A DNA stretch of 64,000 nt from Fimenecus sp900545625 (GTDB taxonomy: Bacteria > Bacillota > Clostridia > Oscillospirales > Acutalibacteraceae), in assembly GCA_963931525.1 (NCBI GenBank), contig OZ007023.1, forward strand, positions 558,001 through 622,000, read 5' to 3'. The notes beneath the pieces are model-generated. The model was given only the letters and a program-made list of their open reading frames with translations. It did no database searches and had not been told where the DNA came from. Below are positions 40,892-49,963 of this stretch, one piece after another. A program made the translations under genes and the position numbers. Position 1 is the first letter of the stretch. Each line of letters starts with the position of its first letter.

Positions 40892-41725
40892 ATGTCGATC
40901 AAAGTCTACAAACCGACAACCAACGCACGACGCAATATGTCGGTTACGGATTATTCCGAGCTTTCAAAGAACGGCCCCGAAAGAAGCCTGCTTGCCCCCC
41001 TCAATAAAAAGGCAGGGCGCAACAGCTACGGCCGCATCACCGTCCGCCACAGAGGCGGCGGCAACCGCAGAAAGTACCGCATCATCGACTTCAAGCGCGA
41101 CAAGGTCGATATGCCTGCAACCGTGCTCACCTTAGAGTACGACCCCAACCGTTCCGCGCACATCGCGCTTGTGCAGTATGCGGACGGCGAAAAGAGATAC
41201 ATCCTCGCGCCCGCGGGCTTAAAGGTCGGCGACAAGATCGAGGCCGGCGAGAGCGCCGACATCAAGGTCGGCAACGCCCTGCCGCTGTCCGCGATCCCCA
41301 CCGGCACCATGGTCCACAACGTGGAGCTGTATCCCGGCCGCGGCGGCCAGCTTGCCCGTGCTGCGGGCAACGCCGCACAGCTTATGGCGAAAGAGGGCGC
41401 CTATGCCCTGCTTCGTCTGCCCTCCGGCGAGCTTCGCAACGTTTCGGCACAGTGCTTCGCGACCGTCGGCACCGTCGGCAACGCCGATCACGAGAACGTT
41501 AAGATCGGTAAAGCCGGCAGAACGCGCCACATGGGCGTGCGCCCGACCGTCCGCGGTTCGGTCATGAACCCGAACGACCACCCGCACGGCGGCGGCGAAG
41601 GCAAATCGCCTGTCGGCCGTCCCGGTCCCTGCACGCCGTGGGGCAAGCCCGCCCTCGGCTACAAGACCAGAGCCAAGAAGAACCGTTCCGACAAGTTTAT
41701 TGTCAAGCGCCGTAACGGCAAATAA
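40892..41725 (+). CDS. rplB: 50S ribosomal protein L2
   Basis: 277 residues. RHRGGGNRRKYRIIDFKR near the start and MNPNDHPHGGGEGKSPVGRP near the end are diagnostic, the latter holding the conserved histidine near the peptidyl transferase centre. The ATG at 40892 is chosen over a GTG three codons earlier, which sits too close to AAGGAG. Confidence 0.98.
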   Translation: MSIKVYKPTTNARRNMSVTDYSELSKNGPERSLLAPLNKKAGRNSYGRITVRHRGGGNRRKYRIIDFKRDKVDMPATVLTLEYDPNRSAHIALVQYADGEKRYILAPAGLKVGDKIEAGESADIKVGNALPLSAIPTGTMVHNVELYPGRGGQLARAAGNAAQLMAKEGAYALLRLPSGELRNVSAQCFATVGTVGNADHENVKIGKAGRTRHMGVRPTVRGSVMNPNDHPHGGGEGKSPVGRPGPCTPWGKPALGYKTRAKKNRSDKFIVKRRNGK

Positions 41726-41744
41726 GCCGAAAGGAGTGTAGAGT

Positions 41745-42026
41745 ATGAGCAGAAGCGTTAAAAAAGGACCTTACGTTGCACCGAAGCTGTTAGCCAGAGT
41801 GCAGAAAATGAACGAGAACGGCGAAAAGATCGTTCTGAAGACATGGAGCCGCAGCTCGACTATATTCCCGGACTTTGTCGGCCACACCTTTGCCGTCCAT
41901 GACGGGCGTAAGCATGTGCCGGTGTACGTTACGGAGGACATGGTCGGTCACAAGCTCGGCGAATTCGCGCCGACGCGGACGTTCCGCGGCCATGCGGGGT
42001 CTAAGACCTCGAACAACGGCAAATAA
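41745..42026 (+). CDS. rpsS: 30S ribosomal protein S19
   Basis: 93 residues starting MSRSVKKGPYVAPKLL and containing SRSSTIFPDFVGHTFAVHDG with a KLGEFAPTRTFRGHAG end, all diagnostic. S19 pairs with S13 in the 30S head. AAAGGAG precedes the ATG. Confidence 0.98.
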   Translation: MSRSVKKGPYVAPKLLARVQKMNENGEKIVLKTWSRSSTIFPDFVGHTFAVHDGRKHVPVYVTEDMVGHKLGEFAPTRTFRGHAGSKTSNNGK

Positions 42027-42045
42027 GCCGAAAGGAGTGTAACGA

Positions 42046-42378
42046 ATGGAAGCAATTGCAAAAGCGAACCATGTGCGCATTGCGCCCCGCAAGGTAAAGA
42101 TCGTTCTCGACCTCATTCGGAACAAACCCTGCGACGAGGCGGCGGCGATCCTCAAGTACACACCCAAGGCTGCGTGTGAACCGCTCGGGAAGCTGCTGAA
42201 ATCCGCCATGGCAAACGCCGAAATGAAGGATATGGACACCTCGCGCCTGTATGTCGCCGCGTGCCGTGTCGATCAGGGCCCGACCCTCAAGCGCATCCGT
42301 CCGAGAGCGCAGGGCCGCGCATACAGAATCAACAAGAAGACTTCGCACATTACGCTTGTGCTGAAGGAAGCGGAATAA
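42046..42378 (+). CDS. rplV: 50S ribosomal protein L22
   Basis: 110 residues with VRIAPRKVKIVLDLIRNKP at the start and the tunnel-lining hairpin GPTLKRIRPRAQGRAYRIN, site of macrolide-resistance mutations in other bacteria. The C-terminus KKTSHITLVLKE is typical. Confidence 0.97.
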   Translation: MEAIAKANHVRIAPRKVKIVLDLIRNKPCDEAAAILKYTPKAACEPLGKLLKSAMANAEMKDMDTSRLYVAACRVDQGPTLKRIRPRAQGRAYRINKKTSHITLVLKEAE

Positions 42379-42393
42379 GCGGGGAGGTACACT

Positions 42394-43065
42394 ATGGGAC
42401 AGAAAGTGAATCCCACCGGTCTTCGCATCGGTGTCATCAAGAACTGGGAATCGCGCTGGTACGCCGATAAAAAGGATTTCGGCGACACGCTCATTTCCGA
42501 CAACAAGCTGCGCACCTACCTGTTGAAAACCCTCGCGCCGGCGGGCGTTCCGAAGGTAGAGATCGAGCGTGACTCGAAGCGTGTGCGCATCAACATCCAC
42601 TGCGCCAAGCCCGGCATGGTCATCGGTAAGGGCGGCTCGGAGATCGAAAAGCTCAAAGCGACCTGCAAGAAGATGCTCGGCGGCGAAAAGGATGTTTATA
42701 TCAACATCGTTGAGATCAAGCAGCCCGACCTGAATGCGCAGCTCGTCGCGGAGAACATCGCTTCGCAGCTCGAGCGCCGCATCTCGTTCCGCCGCGCGCT
42801 CAAGCAGAGCATCGGCCGCACCATGAAGCTCGGCGCAAAGGGCATCAAAACACAGGTCAGCGGGCGCTTGGGCGGCGCGGAGATCGCGCGCACCGAGCAC
42901 TACCATGAAGGTACGATCCCGCTGCAGACCATCCGCGCCGACATCGACTACGGCTTTGCCGAGGCGAAAACGACCTACGGCCGCATCGGCGTGAAGGTTT
43001 GGATCTACAAGGGCGAGGTCCTGCACGACAACCGCAGAGCCCGCAAGGAAGGAGGCACAAAATAA
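42394..43065 (+). CDS. rpsC: 30S ribosomal protein S3
   Basis: 223 residues. MGQKVNPTGLRIGVIKNWES is the standard start; the KH domain has GMVIGKGGSEIEKLK. S3 lines the mRNA entry channel. Its stop overlaps the L16 start (TAATG). Confidence 0.98.
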   Translation: MGQKVNPTGLRIGVIKNWESRWYADKKDFGDTLISDNKLRTYLLKTLAPAGVPKVEIERDSKRVRINIHCAKPGMVIGKGGSEIEKLKATCKKMLGGEKDVYINIVEIKQPDLNAQLVAENIASQLERRISFRRALKQSIGRTMKLGAKGIKTQVSGRLGGAEIARTEHYHEGTIPLQTIRADIDYGFAEAKTTYGRIGVKVWIYKGEVLHDNRRARKEGGTK

Positions 43066-43499
43066 TGCTGCTGCCCAAGAGAGTCAAATACCGCAGAGTC
43101 CACAGAGGGCGTCTGACCGGTAAAGCTGCCAGAGGCACCAAAGTCAGCTACGGCGATTACGGCCTTGTGTCTCTTGAACCCGCATGGATCACCTCCAACC
43201 AGATCGAAGCCGCCCGTATCGCGATGACGCGTTACATCAAGCGCGGCGGTCAGGTTTGGATCAAGATCTTCCCCGACAAGCCCATCACGGAAAAGCCCGC
43301 CGAGACCCGCATGGGTTCCGGTAAAGGCTCGCCCGAATACTGGGTGGCGGTCGTGAAACCCGGCCGCGTTATGTTTGAAATCGCAGGCGTTCCCGAGGAG
43401 ACCGCGCGTGAGGCTATGCGCCTTGCCGCCAACAAGCTCCCCGTGAAATGCAAGTTTGTCACCAAGGCACAGCAGGAAGAGGAAGGTGAGCAGGCATGA
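43065..43499 (+). CDS. rplP: 50S ribosomal protein L16
   Basis: 144 residues starting MLLPKRVKYRRVHRGRLTGK. RMGSGKGSPEYWVAVVKPGR is the conserved loop near the A site. The ATG at 43065 overlaps the rpsC stop, has GGAGG upstream and gives the usual L16 length. It overlaps rpmC by 4 bases. Confidence 0.98.
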   Translation: MLLPKRVKYRRVHRGRLTGKAARGTKVSYGDYGLVSLEPAWITSNQIEAARIAMTRYIKRGGQVWIKIFPDKPITEKPAETRMGSGKGSPEYWVAVVKPGRVMFEIAGVPEETAREAMRLAANKLPVKCKFVTKAQQEEEGEQA

Positions 43500-43699
43500 A
43501 AGCAAGTGAACTGAGAAAACTCTCCCCTTCGGAGCTTGACAAGAAGCTCGCGGAGCTCAAGGATGAGCTGTTCAAGCTGCGCTTTCAGCAGGCGGTCAAC
43601 CAGCTCGATAACCCGATGCGTATCAGCGCCGTCAAAAAGGACATCGCGCGCGTAAAAACGATCCAGCGCGACGTCGAACTGCACGGCGCGCAGTCTTAA
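43496..43699 (+). CDS. rpmC: 50S ribosomal protein L29
   Basis: 67 residues, two long helices: ELRKLSPSELDKKLAELKDE then LFKLRFQQAVNQLDNPMRI. L29 sits beside L23 at the tunnel exit. The start overlaps the rplP stop (ATGA). Confidence 0.97.
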   Translation: MKASELRKLSPSELDKKLAELKDELFKLRFQQAVNQLDNPMRISAVKKDIARVKTIQRDVELHGAQS

Positions 43700-43717
43700 C
43701 GAAGGAGGGCACACGAA

Positions 43718-43975
43718 ATGAGCGAAAGAAACCTGAGAAAAACGCAGGTCGGTCTTGTGACCAGCGACAAAATGGACAAAACCGTTGTGGTCTCCATCAA
43801 AGACAGAGTCCAGCACCCGCTGTATAAAAAGATCGTCAACCGCACGGTCAAGATCAAGGCGCACGACGAGAAAAACGAGTGCGGCGTGGGCGACAGAGTC
43901 CTCGTTATGGAAACGCGCCCCCTCTCGAAAGACAAGAGATGGCGCGTGGTCGAAATCATCGAGAAAGCGAAGTAA
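43718..43975 (+). CDS. rpsQ: 30S ribosomal protein S17
   Basis: 85 residues starting MSERNLRKTQVGLVTSDKMD with HPLYKKIVNRTVKIKAHDE and the RPLSKDKRWRVVEI end, typical of S17, an early 16S-binding OB-fold protein. AAGGAGG precedes the ATG. Confidence 0.97.
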   Translation: MSERNLRKTQVGLVTSDKMDKTVVVSIKDRVQHPLYKKIVNRTVKIKAHDEKNECGVGDRVLVMETRPLSKDKRWRVVEIIEKAK

Positions 43976-43994
43976 TTTCTAAGGAGGGATTCCT

Positions 43995-44363
43995 GTGATC
44001 CAACAACAGACTTACCTCAAAGTGGCGGACAACACCGGCGCGAAAGAAATTATGTGCATTCGCGTGCTCGGCGGTTCCGGCAGAAGGTATGCCAATATCG
44101 GCGACGTGATCGTCGCTTCCGTTAAAAAGGCAGCACCCGGCGGCGTTGTGAAAAAAGGCGACGTCGTCAAGGCCGTGGTCGTTCGTTCGGCCAGCGGTGT
44201 GCGCAGAGACGACGGGACGTATATTCGTTTCGACGAAAACGCCGCCGTCCTCATTAAAGAAGACAAAAACCCCAGAGGCACCCGTATCTTTGGGCCGGTT
44301 GCAAGAGAGCTTCGTGACAAGGATTACATGAAGATCCTGTCTCTTGCTCCCGAAGTGCTGTAA
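43995..44363 (+). CDS. rplN: 50S ribosomal protein L14
   Basis: 122 residues from a GTG start with AAGGAGG upstream. MIQQQTYLKVADNTGAKEIM and GTRIFGPVARELRDKDYMKI are diagnostic. L14 lies at the subunit interface and is the docking site of the silencing factor RsfS. It opens the spc part of the cluster. Confidence 0.98.
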   Translation: MIQQQTYLKVADNTGAKEIMCIRVLGGSGRRYANIGDVIVASVKKAAPGGVVKKGDVVKAVVVRSASGVRRDDGTYIRFDENAAVLIKEDKNPRGTRIFGPVARELRDKDYMKILSLAPEVL

Positions 44364-44377
44364 GGGAGGAACGAAAG

Positions 44378-44695
44378 ATGAGTAAAGTACATGTGAAAAC
44401 CGGCGATACCGTGGTCGTCTTAAACGGCAAGAACCGCGGCAAGCAGGGCAAGGTCATGCAAGTCTCCCCGTCCGAGGGCAAGGTGATCGTCGAGGGCGTC
44501 AACGTCGTCACGAAGCACGTCAAGCCCCGCAAGGTCGGTGAACCCGGGGGACTGATCAAGGCGGAAAGCGCCCTGTATGCCGATAAGGTCCAGCTCGTCT
44601 GCCCGAAGTGCGGCAAGCCTACGCGCGTCGGCCACGAGGGCACGGGCAAGGACAAAAAACGCGTCTGCAAAAAGTGCGGCGCACAATTTGAATAA
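44378..44695 (+). CDS. rplX: 50S ribosomal protein L24
   Basis: 105 residues with the KOW segment VKTGDTVVVLNGKNRGKQGK and EGVNVVTKHVKPRKVGEPGG. L24 is an assembly initiator. Four C-terminal cysteines (CPKCGKPTRVG, CKKCGAQFE) form an apparent zinc knuckle found in many Firmicutes L24 proteins. Confidence 0.97.
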   Translation: MSKVHVKTGDTVVVLNGKNRGKQGKVMQVSPSEGKVIVEGVNVVTKHVKPRKVGEPGGLIKAESALYADKVQLVCPKCGKPTRVGHEGTGKDKKRVCKKCGAQFE

Positions 44696-44712
44696 GGGAG
44701 GGACATAACACA

Positions 44713-45255
44713 ATGGCAGCAAGAATGAAAGAAAAGTACACTTCTGAGATCGCTCCGGCGCTGCAGAAGAAGTTCGGCTACAAAAGCGTTATGCAAATCC
44801 CGAAGCTCGACAAGATCGTCATCAACGTCGGCTGCGGCGAGGCACGCGACAACTCCAAGGTGCTTGACGCGGTCATGAAGGATCTTTCGCAGATCACGGG
44901 TCAGAAGCCCGTTGCCTGCAAGGCGAAGAAGTCCGTTGCGAACTTCAAGCTGCGCGAGGGCATGACCATCGGCGCGAAGGTGACGCTGCGCGGCGACAGG
45001 ATGTATGAATTCCTCGACCGCTTCTTCAATCTCGCGCTTCCGCGCGTGCGCGACTTCCGCGGGATCAATCCCGACTCGTTTGACGGCAGGGGCAACTACT
45101 CCATGGGCGTCCGCGAGCAGCTGATCTTCCCGGAGATCGAGTACGACAAGATCGACGCGGTACGCGGAATGGACATTTGCTTTGTTACCACTGCCAACAC
45201 GGACGAAGAAGCACGCGAGCTGCTGACGCTTCTCGGCGCGCCGTTTGCGAGATAA
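44713..45255 (+). CDS. rplE: 50S ribosomal protein L5
   Basis: 180 residues with IPKLDKIVINVGCGEARDN, QKPVACKAKKSVANFKLREG and DFRGINPDSFDGRGNYSMG, the conserved L5 blocks. L5 binds 5S rRNA and contacts S13 across the interface. Confidence 0.98.
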   Translation: MAARMKEKYTSEIAPALQKKFGYKSVMQIPKLDKIVINVGCGEARDNSKVLDAVMKDLSQITGQKPVACKAKKSVANFKLREGMTIGAKVTLRGDRMYEFLDRFFNLALPRVRDFRGINPDSFDGRGNYSMGVREQLIFPEIEYDKIDAVRGMDICFVTTANTDEEARELLTLLGAPFAR

Positions 45256-45267
45256 GGAGGGATTATC

Positions 45268-45453
45268 GTGGCCAAAACATCTATGAAAGTTAAGCAGGCT
45301 CGCCCTGCAAAGTATTCGACCAGAGCGTATAACAGATGCAAGATCTGTGGTCGGCCGCATGCCTATCTCCGCAAATACGGCGTATGCCGCATCTGCTTCC
45401 GGGAATTGGCGCACAAGGGCCAGATCCCCGGTGTAAAGAAAGCCAGCTGGTAA
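45268..45453 (+). CDS. rpsN: 30S ribosomal protein S14, zinc type
   Basis: 61 residues from a GTG start with AAGGAGG upstream. CKICGRPHAY and CRICFREL supply the four zinc cysteines, marking the short zinc-binding form usual in Firmicutes. A zinc-free paralogue, if present, is outside this window. Confidence 0.98.
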   Translation: MAKTSMKVKQARPAKYSTRAYNRCKICGRPHAYLRKYGVCRICFRELAHKGQIPGVKKASW

Positions 45454-45478
45454 GTTAGCAAGCAAAGGAGGCAACAGT

Positions 45479-45876
45479 ATGCAAATCACGGATTCCATCG
45501 GTGATATGCTCACAAGAATTCGCAATGCGAGTTCCGCAAAGCATGACACGGTGAAAGTCCCCGCGTCCAACATGAAGAAGGCGATCGCGCAGATCCTCAA
45601 GGACGAGGGCTATATCAAGGATTTCAAGGTGGAAGAGGACGGCAAGCAGGGGATGATCGAGATCACCCTTAAGTACGGCGCCAACCGCGCTTCCGTTATC
45701 ACGGGCCTGCGCAGAGTGTCCAAGCCCGGTCTTCGTATTTATACAAACTGCGAGGATATGCCGAAGGTCATGCGCGGCCTTGGTGTTGCGATCCTCTCCA
45801 CATCCAAGGGCGTTATGACGGATCGCGAAGCTCGCAAGGCCAATGTCGGCGGCGAGGTCCTCGCGTATATCTGGTA
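45479..45876 (+). CDS. rpsH: 30S ribosomal protein S8
   Basis: 132 residues starting MQITDSIGDMLTRIRNASSA and ending STSKGVMTDREARKANVGGE with VLAYIW, the invariant end of S8. In E. coli S8 represses the spc operon. The stop TAA ends at about 45877. AGGAGG precedes the ATG. Confidence 0.97.
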
Positions 45877-45891
45877 AGGAGGTAAATCGGT

Positions 45892-46437
45892 ATGTCCAGA
45901 ATCGGAAGACAGCCTATTGCTGTTCCGGCGGGCGTCGATGTGAAGATCGACGGCAGCACGATTACCGTCAAGGGCCCTAAGGGCACCCTTACCAGAACGG
46001 TACACAGCAATATGCAAGTGGCGATGGAGGACGGCGCTTTGACCGTCTCCCGTCCCGATGACAGCAATCTCAACAAATCCCTGCACGGGCTTACCCGCAC
46101 GCTGCTGCACAATATGGTCGTCGGCGTGACCGAGGGCTTCAAGAAGGAGCTTGAGGTCAACGGCGTCGGTTACCGTGTCGCAAAGCAGGGCAAGGATCTG
46201 GTCATGAACATCGGCTTCTCGCACCAGGTGACGATGTCTGAAACGGACGACATCACCATCGAAGTGCCCGCGCCGAACAAGATCATCATTTCCGGCCCCG
46301 ACAAGCAGAAGGTCGGTCAGTTTGCCGCCGAGGTGCGCGAGAAGCGTCCGCCGGAGCCTTATAAGGGCAAGGGCATCAAGTACGCCGACGAGCACATCCG
46401 CCGCAAAGAGGGCAAGGCCGGCAAGGGCGGTAAGTAA
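45892..46437 (+). CDS. rplF: 50S ribosomal protein L6
   Basis: 181 residues starting MSRIGRQPIAVPAGVDVKID and containing NGVGYRVAKQGKDLVMNIGF and the RPPEPYKGKGIKYADEHIRR end. L6 sits near the factor-binding site of the 50S subunit. AAGGAGG precedes the ATG. Confidence 0.98.
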   Translation: MSRIGRQPIAVPAGVDVKIDGSTITVKGPKGTLTRTVHSNMQVAMEDGALTVSRPDDSNLNKSLHGLTRTLLHNMVVGVTEGFKKELEVNGVGYRVAKQGKDLVMNIGFSHQVTMSETDDITIEVPAPNKIIISGPDKQKVGQFAAEVREKRPPEPYKGKGIKYADEHIRRKEGKAGKGGK

Positions 46438-46451
46438 AGGAGTGAAAGCAA

Positions 46452-46811
46452 ATGGTTAACAGACCCGACACCAACAAGGCGCGTCAAAAGCGCCATAAGA
46501 GAGTCCGCGCGAAGATCTCCGGCACCGCTGCGTGCCCGCGCCTAGATGTTTTCCGCTCACTCCAGCACATTTATGCACAGCTTATCGATGATGTCGCCGG
46601 CGTAACGCTCGTTGCGGCATCCACGACCGAAAAGGATTTCACGGCTTACGGCGGGAACGTTGAGGCCGCGCGTGCGGTCGGCAAGCTGCTCGCCGAGCGC
46701 GCCGCTGAAAAGAATATCAAGGACTGTGTTTTCGACAGAGGCGGCTATGTCTATCACGGCAGAGTTGCCGCGCTCGCCGAGGGCGCCCGTGAGGGCGGTC
46801 TGAACTTCTAA
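46452..46811 (+). CDS. rplR: 50S ribosomal protein L18
   Basis: 119 residues with KARQKRHKRVRAKISGTAAC and RLDVFRSLQHIYAQLIDD; the end CVFDRGGYVYHGRVAALAEG is diagnostic. L18 binds 5S rRNA together with L5. Confidence 0.98.
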   Translation: MVNRPDTNKARQKRHKRVRAKISGTAACPRLDVFRSLQHIYAQLIDDVAGVTLVAASTTEKDFTAYGGNVEAARAVGKLLAERAAEKNIKDCVFDRGGYVYHGRVAALAEGAREGGLNF

Positions 46812-46827
46812 GAAAGGAGAAACGGAA

Positions 46828-47331
46828 ATGGCAAAAAGAATCGACGCATCCGCAATGGAACTCGAAGAGAGAGTCGTTGCGATCAACCGTGTTTCCAAAA
46901 CCGTCAAGGGCGGCCGCATCATGAAGTTCTCCGCACTGGTCGTTGTCGGCGATAAGAACGGCACCGTGGGCTTCGGCCTCGGCAAATCGGGCGAAGTGCC
47001 GGATGCCATTCGCAAGGGCATTGAAAACGCCAAAAAGAATATGATCACGGTCGCACTCAAGGGGACTACCATCCCGCACGAGATCATCGGCAAATACGGC
47101 GCGGGCGTTGTGCTTATGAAGCCCGCCGCCCCCGGTACCGGCGTTATCGCCGGCGGCCCCGTGCGTGCGGTCGTTGAAACGGTCGGCATCAAGGATATCC
47201 GCTCCAAGGCGCTGCGTTCCAACAACCCCTGCAACGTCGTGCGCGCCACGATCGACGGGCTCTCACGGCTGCGCAACGCCGACACGGTCGCTGCTGTGCG
47301 CGGCAAGACCGTCAAAGAGATTTTAGAGTAA
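46828..47331 (+). CDS. rpsE: 30S ribosomal protein S5
   Basis: 167 residues with LEERVVAINRVSKTVKGGR and GTVGFGLGKSGEVPDAIRKG, and a VGIKDIRSKALRSNNPCNVV segment. S5 acts in decoding fidelity and mRNA entry. AAAGGAG precedes the ATG. Confidence 0.98.
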   Translation: MAKRIDASAMELEERVVAINRVSKTVKGGRIMKFSALVVVGDKNGTVGFGLGKSGEVPDAIRKGIENAKKNMITVALKGTTIPHEIIGKYGAGVVLMKPAAPGTGVIAGGPVRAVVETVGIKDIRSKALRSNNPCNVVRATIDGLSRLRNADTVAAVRGKTVKEILE

Positions 47332-47343
47332 GGAGGGGCAATT

Positions 47344-47523
47344 ATGGCAAACGTTACGGTTACGCTGAAAAAAAGCCTGATCGGCAGCAAAAAAGACCAG
47401 ATTGCCACCGCCCGCGCACTCGGTCTTAAGAAAATCGGGGATAAGGCTTTACAGCCTGACAACCCGCAGACACAGGGCAAGATCCGAAAGATCGCCCATC
47501 TTGTAGAGGTCACGAAAGCGTAA
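47344..47523 (+). CDS. rpmD: 50S ribosomal protein L30
   Basis: 59 residues starting MANVTVTLKKSLIGSKKDQI and containing ARALGLKKIGDKALQPDNP, the typical short L30. AAGGAGG lies upstream of the ATG, and the stop is 12 bases before rplO, whose own AAGGAGG overlaps it. Confidence 0.96.
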   Translation: MANVTVTLKKSLIGSKKDQIATARALGLKKIGDKALQPDNPQTQGKIRKIAHLVEVTKA

Positions 47524-47535
47524 GGAGGTGCGAAC

Positions 47536-47982
47536 ATGAAACTGCATGAACTTTCTCCCGCAGAAGGCTCCAAGAAAGCCTCCAAGCGTATCGGCAGAGG
47601 CGCAGCCTCCGGCCAGGGCAAAACCGCGGGCAAGGGCCACAAGGGCCAGAAGGCCCGCGCGGGCAAGGGCGTGCGCGCCGGCTTCGAAGGCGGCCAGATG
47701 CCCCTGCAAAGACGTGTCCCGAAAAGAGGCTTCAACAACATCTTCGCCAAGGAGATCTCCGCGGTCAACGTCGCGGCGCTGGATAAAGCGTTCGAGGACG
47801 GCGCGACCGTTACCGTCGAATCCCTTGTGGAAAAGGGCCTTGTGAAAAAGGCAAAGGACGGTGTGAAGATCCTCGGCAACGGCGAACTTACGAAAAAGCT
47901 GAACGTCAGCGTGCACGCATATTCGGAAGCTGCCAAGCAGAAAATTGAGGCGGCAGGCGGAAAGGCCGAGGTGATTGGCTGA
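47536..47982 (+). CDS. rplO: 50S ribosomal protein L15
   Basis: 148 residues with the glycine-rich N-terminal loop RIGRGAASGQGKTAGKGHKG and FEGGQMPLQRRVPKRGFNNI, both diagnostic. Its stop overlaps the secY start (TGATG), coupling secY translation to the ribosomal operon as in most bacteria. Confidence 0.98.
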   Translation: MKLHELSPAEGSKKASKRIGRGAASGQGKTAGKGHKGQKARAGKGVRAGFEGGQMPLQRRVPKRGFNNIFAKEISAVNVAALDKAFEDGATVTVESLVEKGLVKKAKDGVKILGNGELTKKLNVSVHAYSEAAKQKIEAAGGKAEVIG

Positions 47983-49310
47983 TGTTTCGGACGTTCATCA
48001 ACGCCTGGAAGATTGCGGATCTTCGCAAAAAGCTGCTGTATACGGCGCTTATCATCCTGATCTTCCGCATCGGCGCTGCGCTGCCCATTCCCTTCGTCAA
48101 CATCACGGACGGTATCATCACGGACCAGAACGCCAATAACTTCATGACGTATCTGAGCATGATGACGGGCGACGCGTTCAACTACGGTACGCTGTTCGCC
48201 ATGTCCATCACGCCCTACATCAACGCCTCCATCATCATCCAGCTGCTGACGGTCGCCATCCCGGCGCTCGAACGGCTGGCAAAAGAGGGCGAAGAGGGCC
48301 GCAAAAAGATGTCGGCGATCACGCGGTACACCGCTGTGGGGCTTGCCGCTCTGCAAAGCACGGCGTATTACTTCTACATCCGTGCGCAGGGCTACCTCAC
48401 CGTCGATGCAAACGGCGCTGCCTACACGGGCTTCTGGGCTGTGTTCCAGGCCATCGTCATCATCCTCTGCTACACGGCGGGCGCATCGCTTTTGATGTGG
48501 CTCGGCGAGCAGATCAATGAAAAGGGCATCGGCAACGGCATCTCGATCATCCTGTTCGCAGGTATCGTCTCGCGCATGCCCACCACCCTTTACAACCTGT
48601 ATACCTATGTGGACCGCGGCGGCGCGTATTTCGCGCTTATCCCGATCGCGTTCGTCTCCATGCTTCTGATGATCGCTTTCATCGTCTGGATGGACAACGC
48701 CGAGCGCCGCATCCCTGTGCAGTATGCCAAGCGCGTCGTCGGGCGCAAAATGTACGGCGGCCAGAACACGCACATCCCGATCAAGGTCAATATGTGCGGC
48801 GTGCTCCCCGTCATCTTCGCGTCCTCGATTTTGTCGCTGCCGCCCACGGTCGAAATGTTCGTGACGCTCGACACCTCGACCGGCTGGGGCCGGTTCTGGG
48901 ACGGCTTCTTCGGCATCTTCAGCACGGACCACTGGGCATACACCCTCATGTATTTCGTACTGATCATCTTCTTCGCATACTTCTATGCGGCGATCCAGTA
49001 CAATCCCATTGAAATGGCAAACAACATCCGCCGCAACAGCGGGGCGATCCCGGGCATCCGTCCCGGCAAGCCCACTTCGGATTACATCACGAAGATCCTC
49101 TCTCGGATCACGCTGCTCGGCGCGCTGCTGCTTAGTGTCGTGGCGCTGTACCCGCTGCTGTTCTCGCAGATCACGGCGCTCTTTGACAAGCAGGTCAACC
49201 TGACCATGGGCGGTACGTCCATCATCATTATGGTCGGCGTCGCGCTCGAAACGGTCAAGCAGCTCGAGAGCCAGATGATGATGCGCCATTACAAGGGCTT
49301 CTTGGATTAA
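47982..49310 (+). CDS. secY: preprotein translocase subunit SecY
   Basis: 442 residues with ten predicted transmembrane helices. KKLLYTALIILIFRIGAALP is the first helix, SITPYINASIIIQLLTVAIP contains the conserved second, and SIIIMVGVALETVKQLESQM the last. SecY forms the protein-conducting channel with SecE and SecG. It begins within the rplO stop. Confidence 0.98.
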   Translation: MFRTFINAWKIADLRKKLLYTALIILIFRIGAALPIPFVNITDGIITDQNANNFMTYLSMMTGDAFNYGTLFAMSITPYINASIIIQLLTVAIPALERLAKEGEEGRKKMSAITRYTAVGLAALQSTAYYFYIRAQGYLTVDANGAAYTGFWAVFQAIVIILCYTAGASLLMWLGEQINEKGIGNGISIILFAGIVSRMPTTLYNLYTYVDRGGAYFALIPIAFVSMLLMIAFIVWMDNAERRIPVQYAKRVVGRKMYGGQNTHIPIKVNMCGVLPVIFASSILSLPPTVEMFVTLDTSTGWGRFWDGFFGIFSTDHWAYTLMYFVLIIFFAYFYAAIQYNPIEMANNIRRNSGAIPGIRPGKPTSDYITKILSRITLLGALLLSVVALYPLLFSQITALFDKQVNLTMGGTSIIIMVGVALETVKQLESQMMMRHYKGFLD

Positions 49311-49328
49311 CGAAAGGAAAGACACTTT

Positions 49329-49961
49329 ATGAACCTGATTTTACTCGGCGCGCCGGGCGCGGGCAAGGGCACGCAGGCGGAAAAGATCTGCGAAAAGCTC
49401 GGTATTCCCGCAATCTCGACGGGCAACATGCTGCGCGAGGCCATGGCGAATGGTACCGAAATGGGGCTTAAAGCAAAATCCTTTATCGATGCGGGCAAGC
49501 TTGTCCCCGACGAGGTCGTCATCGGCATCATCCGCGAGCGTTTGCAGGCGGATGACTGCAAAAACGGCTTCATCCTCGATGGCTTCCCGCGCACCATACC
49601 GCAGGCAGAGGCGCTCGACGCAATGGGCGTGCGCATTGACCGCGTTATCGACATTGAAGTGCCCGATGAAAAGATCGCTGCCCGCCTTTCCGGCAGACGC
49701 GTATGCCTGAAATGCGGCGCGACCTATCATACCGAGTACAAAAAGCCGAAAACCGAGGGTGTCTGCGACGTCTGCGGCGACAAGCTGGTGCAGAGAAAAG
49801 ACGATATGCCCGAAACGGTGCTCGACCGGCTCAAAACCTATCATGAGCAGACCGAGCCGCTGAAAGGCTACTACGCAAAGAAGGGCAACCTGCGCGTGGT
49901 AGAAGGGCAGGAGGCGGTCGCCGATACGACCGCACTCACCATGAAAGCGCTGGAGGACTGA
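49329..49961 (+). CDS. adk: adenylate kinase
   Basis: 210 residues. Walker-type loop GAPGAGKGTQAEKI at the start, then STGNMLREAM and GFPRTIPQAEALD. The LID domain has a zinc-type cysteine set: CLKCGATYH and CDVCGDKLVQRKDD. It keeps AMP, ADP and ATP in balance. Placement after secY is standard in Firmicutes. Confidence 0.98.
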   Translation: MNLILLGAPGAGKGTQAEKICEKLGIPAISTGNMLREAMANGTEMGLKAKSFIDAGKLVPDEVVIGIIRERLQADDCKNGFILDGFPRTIPQAEALDAMGVRIDRVIDIEVPDEKIAARLSGRRVCLKCGATYHTEYKKPKTEGVCDVCGDKLVQRKDDMPETVLDRLKTYHEQTEPLKGYYAKKGNLRVVEGQEAVADTTALTMKALED

Positions 49962-49963
49962 GC

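Noticed and set aside
46557..49325. Very long minus-strand open frame across rplR to secY
   Set aside because: It lies antisense to perfectly conserved ribosomal protein genes and secY, lacks a suitable ribosome binding site and has no recognisable domain. Long antisense frames are expected from the GC-rich third positions.
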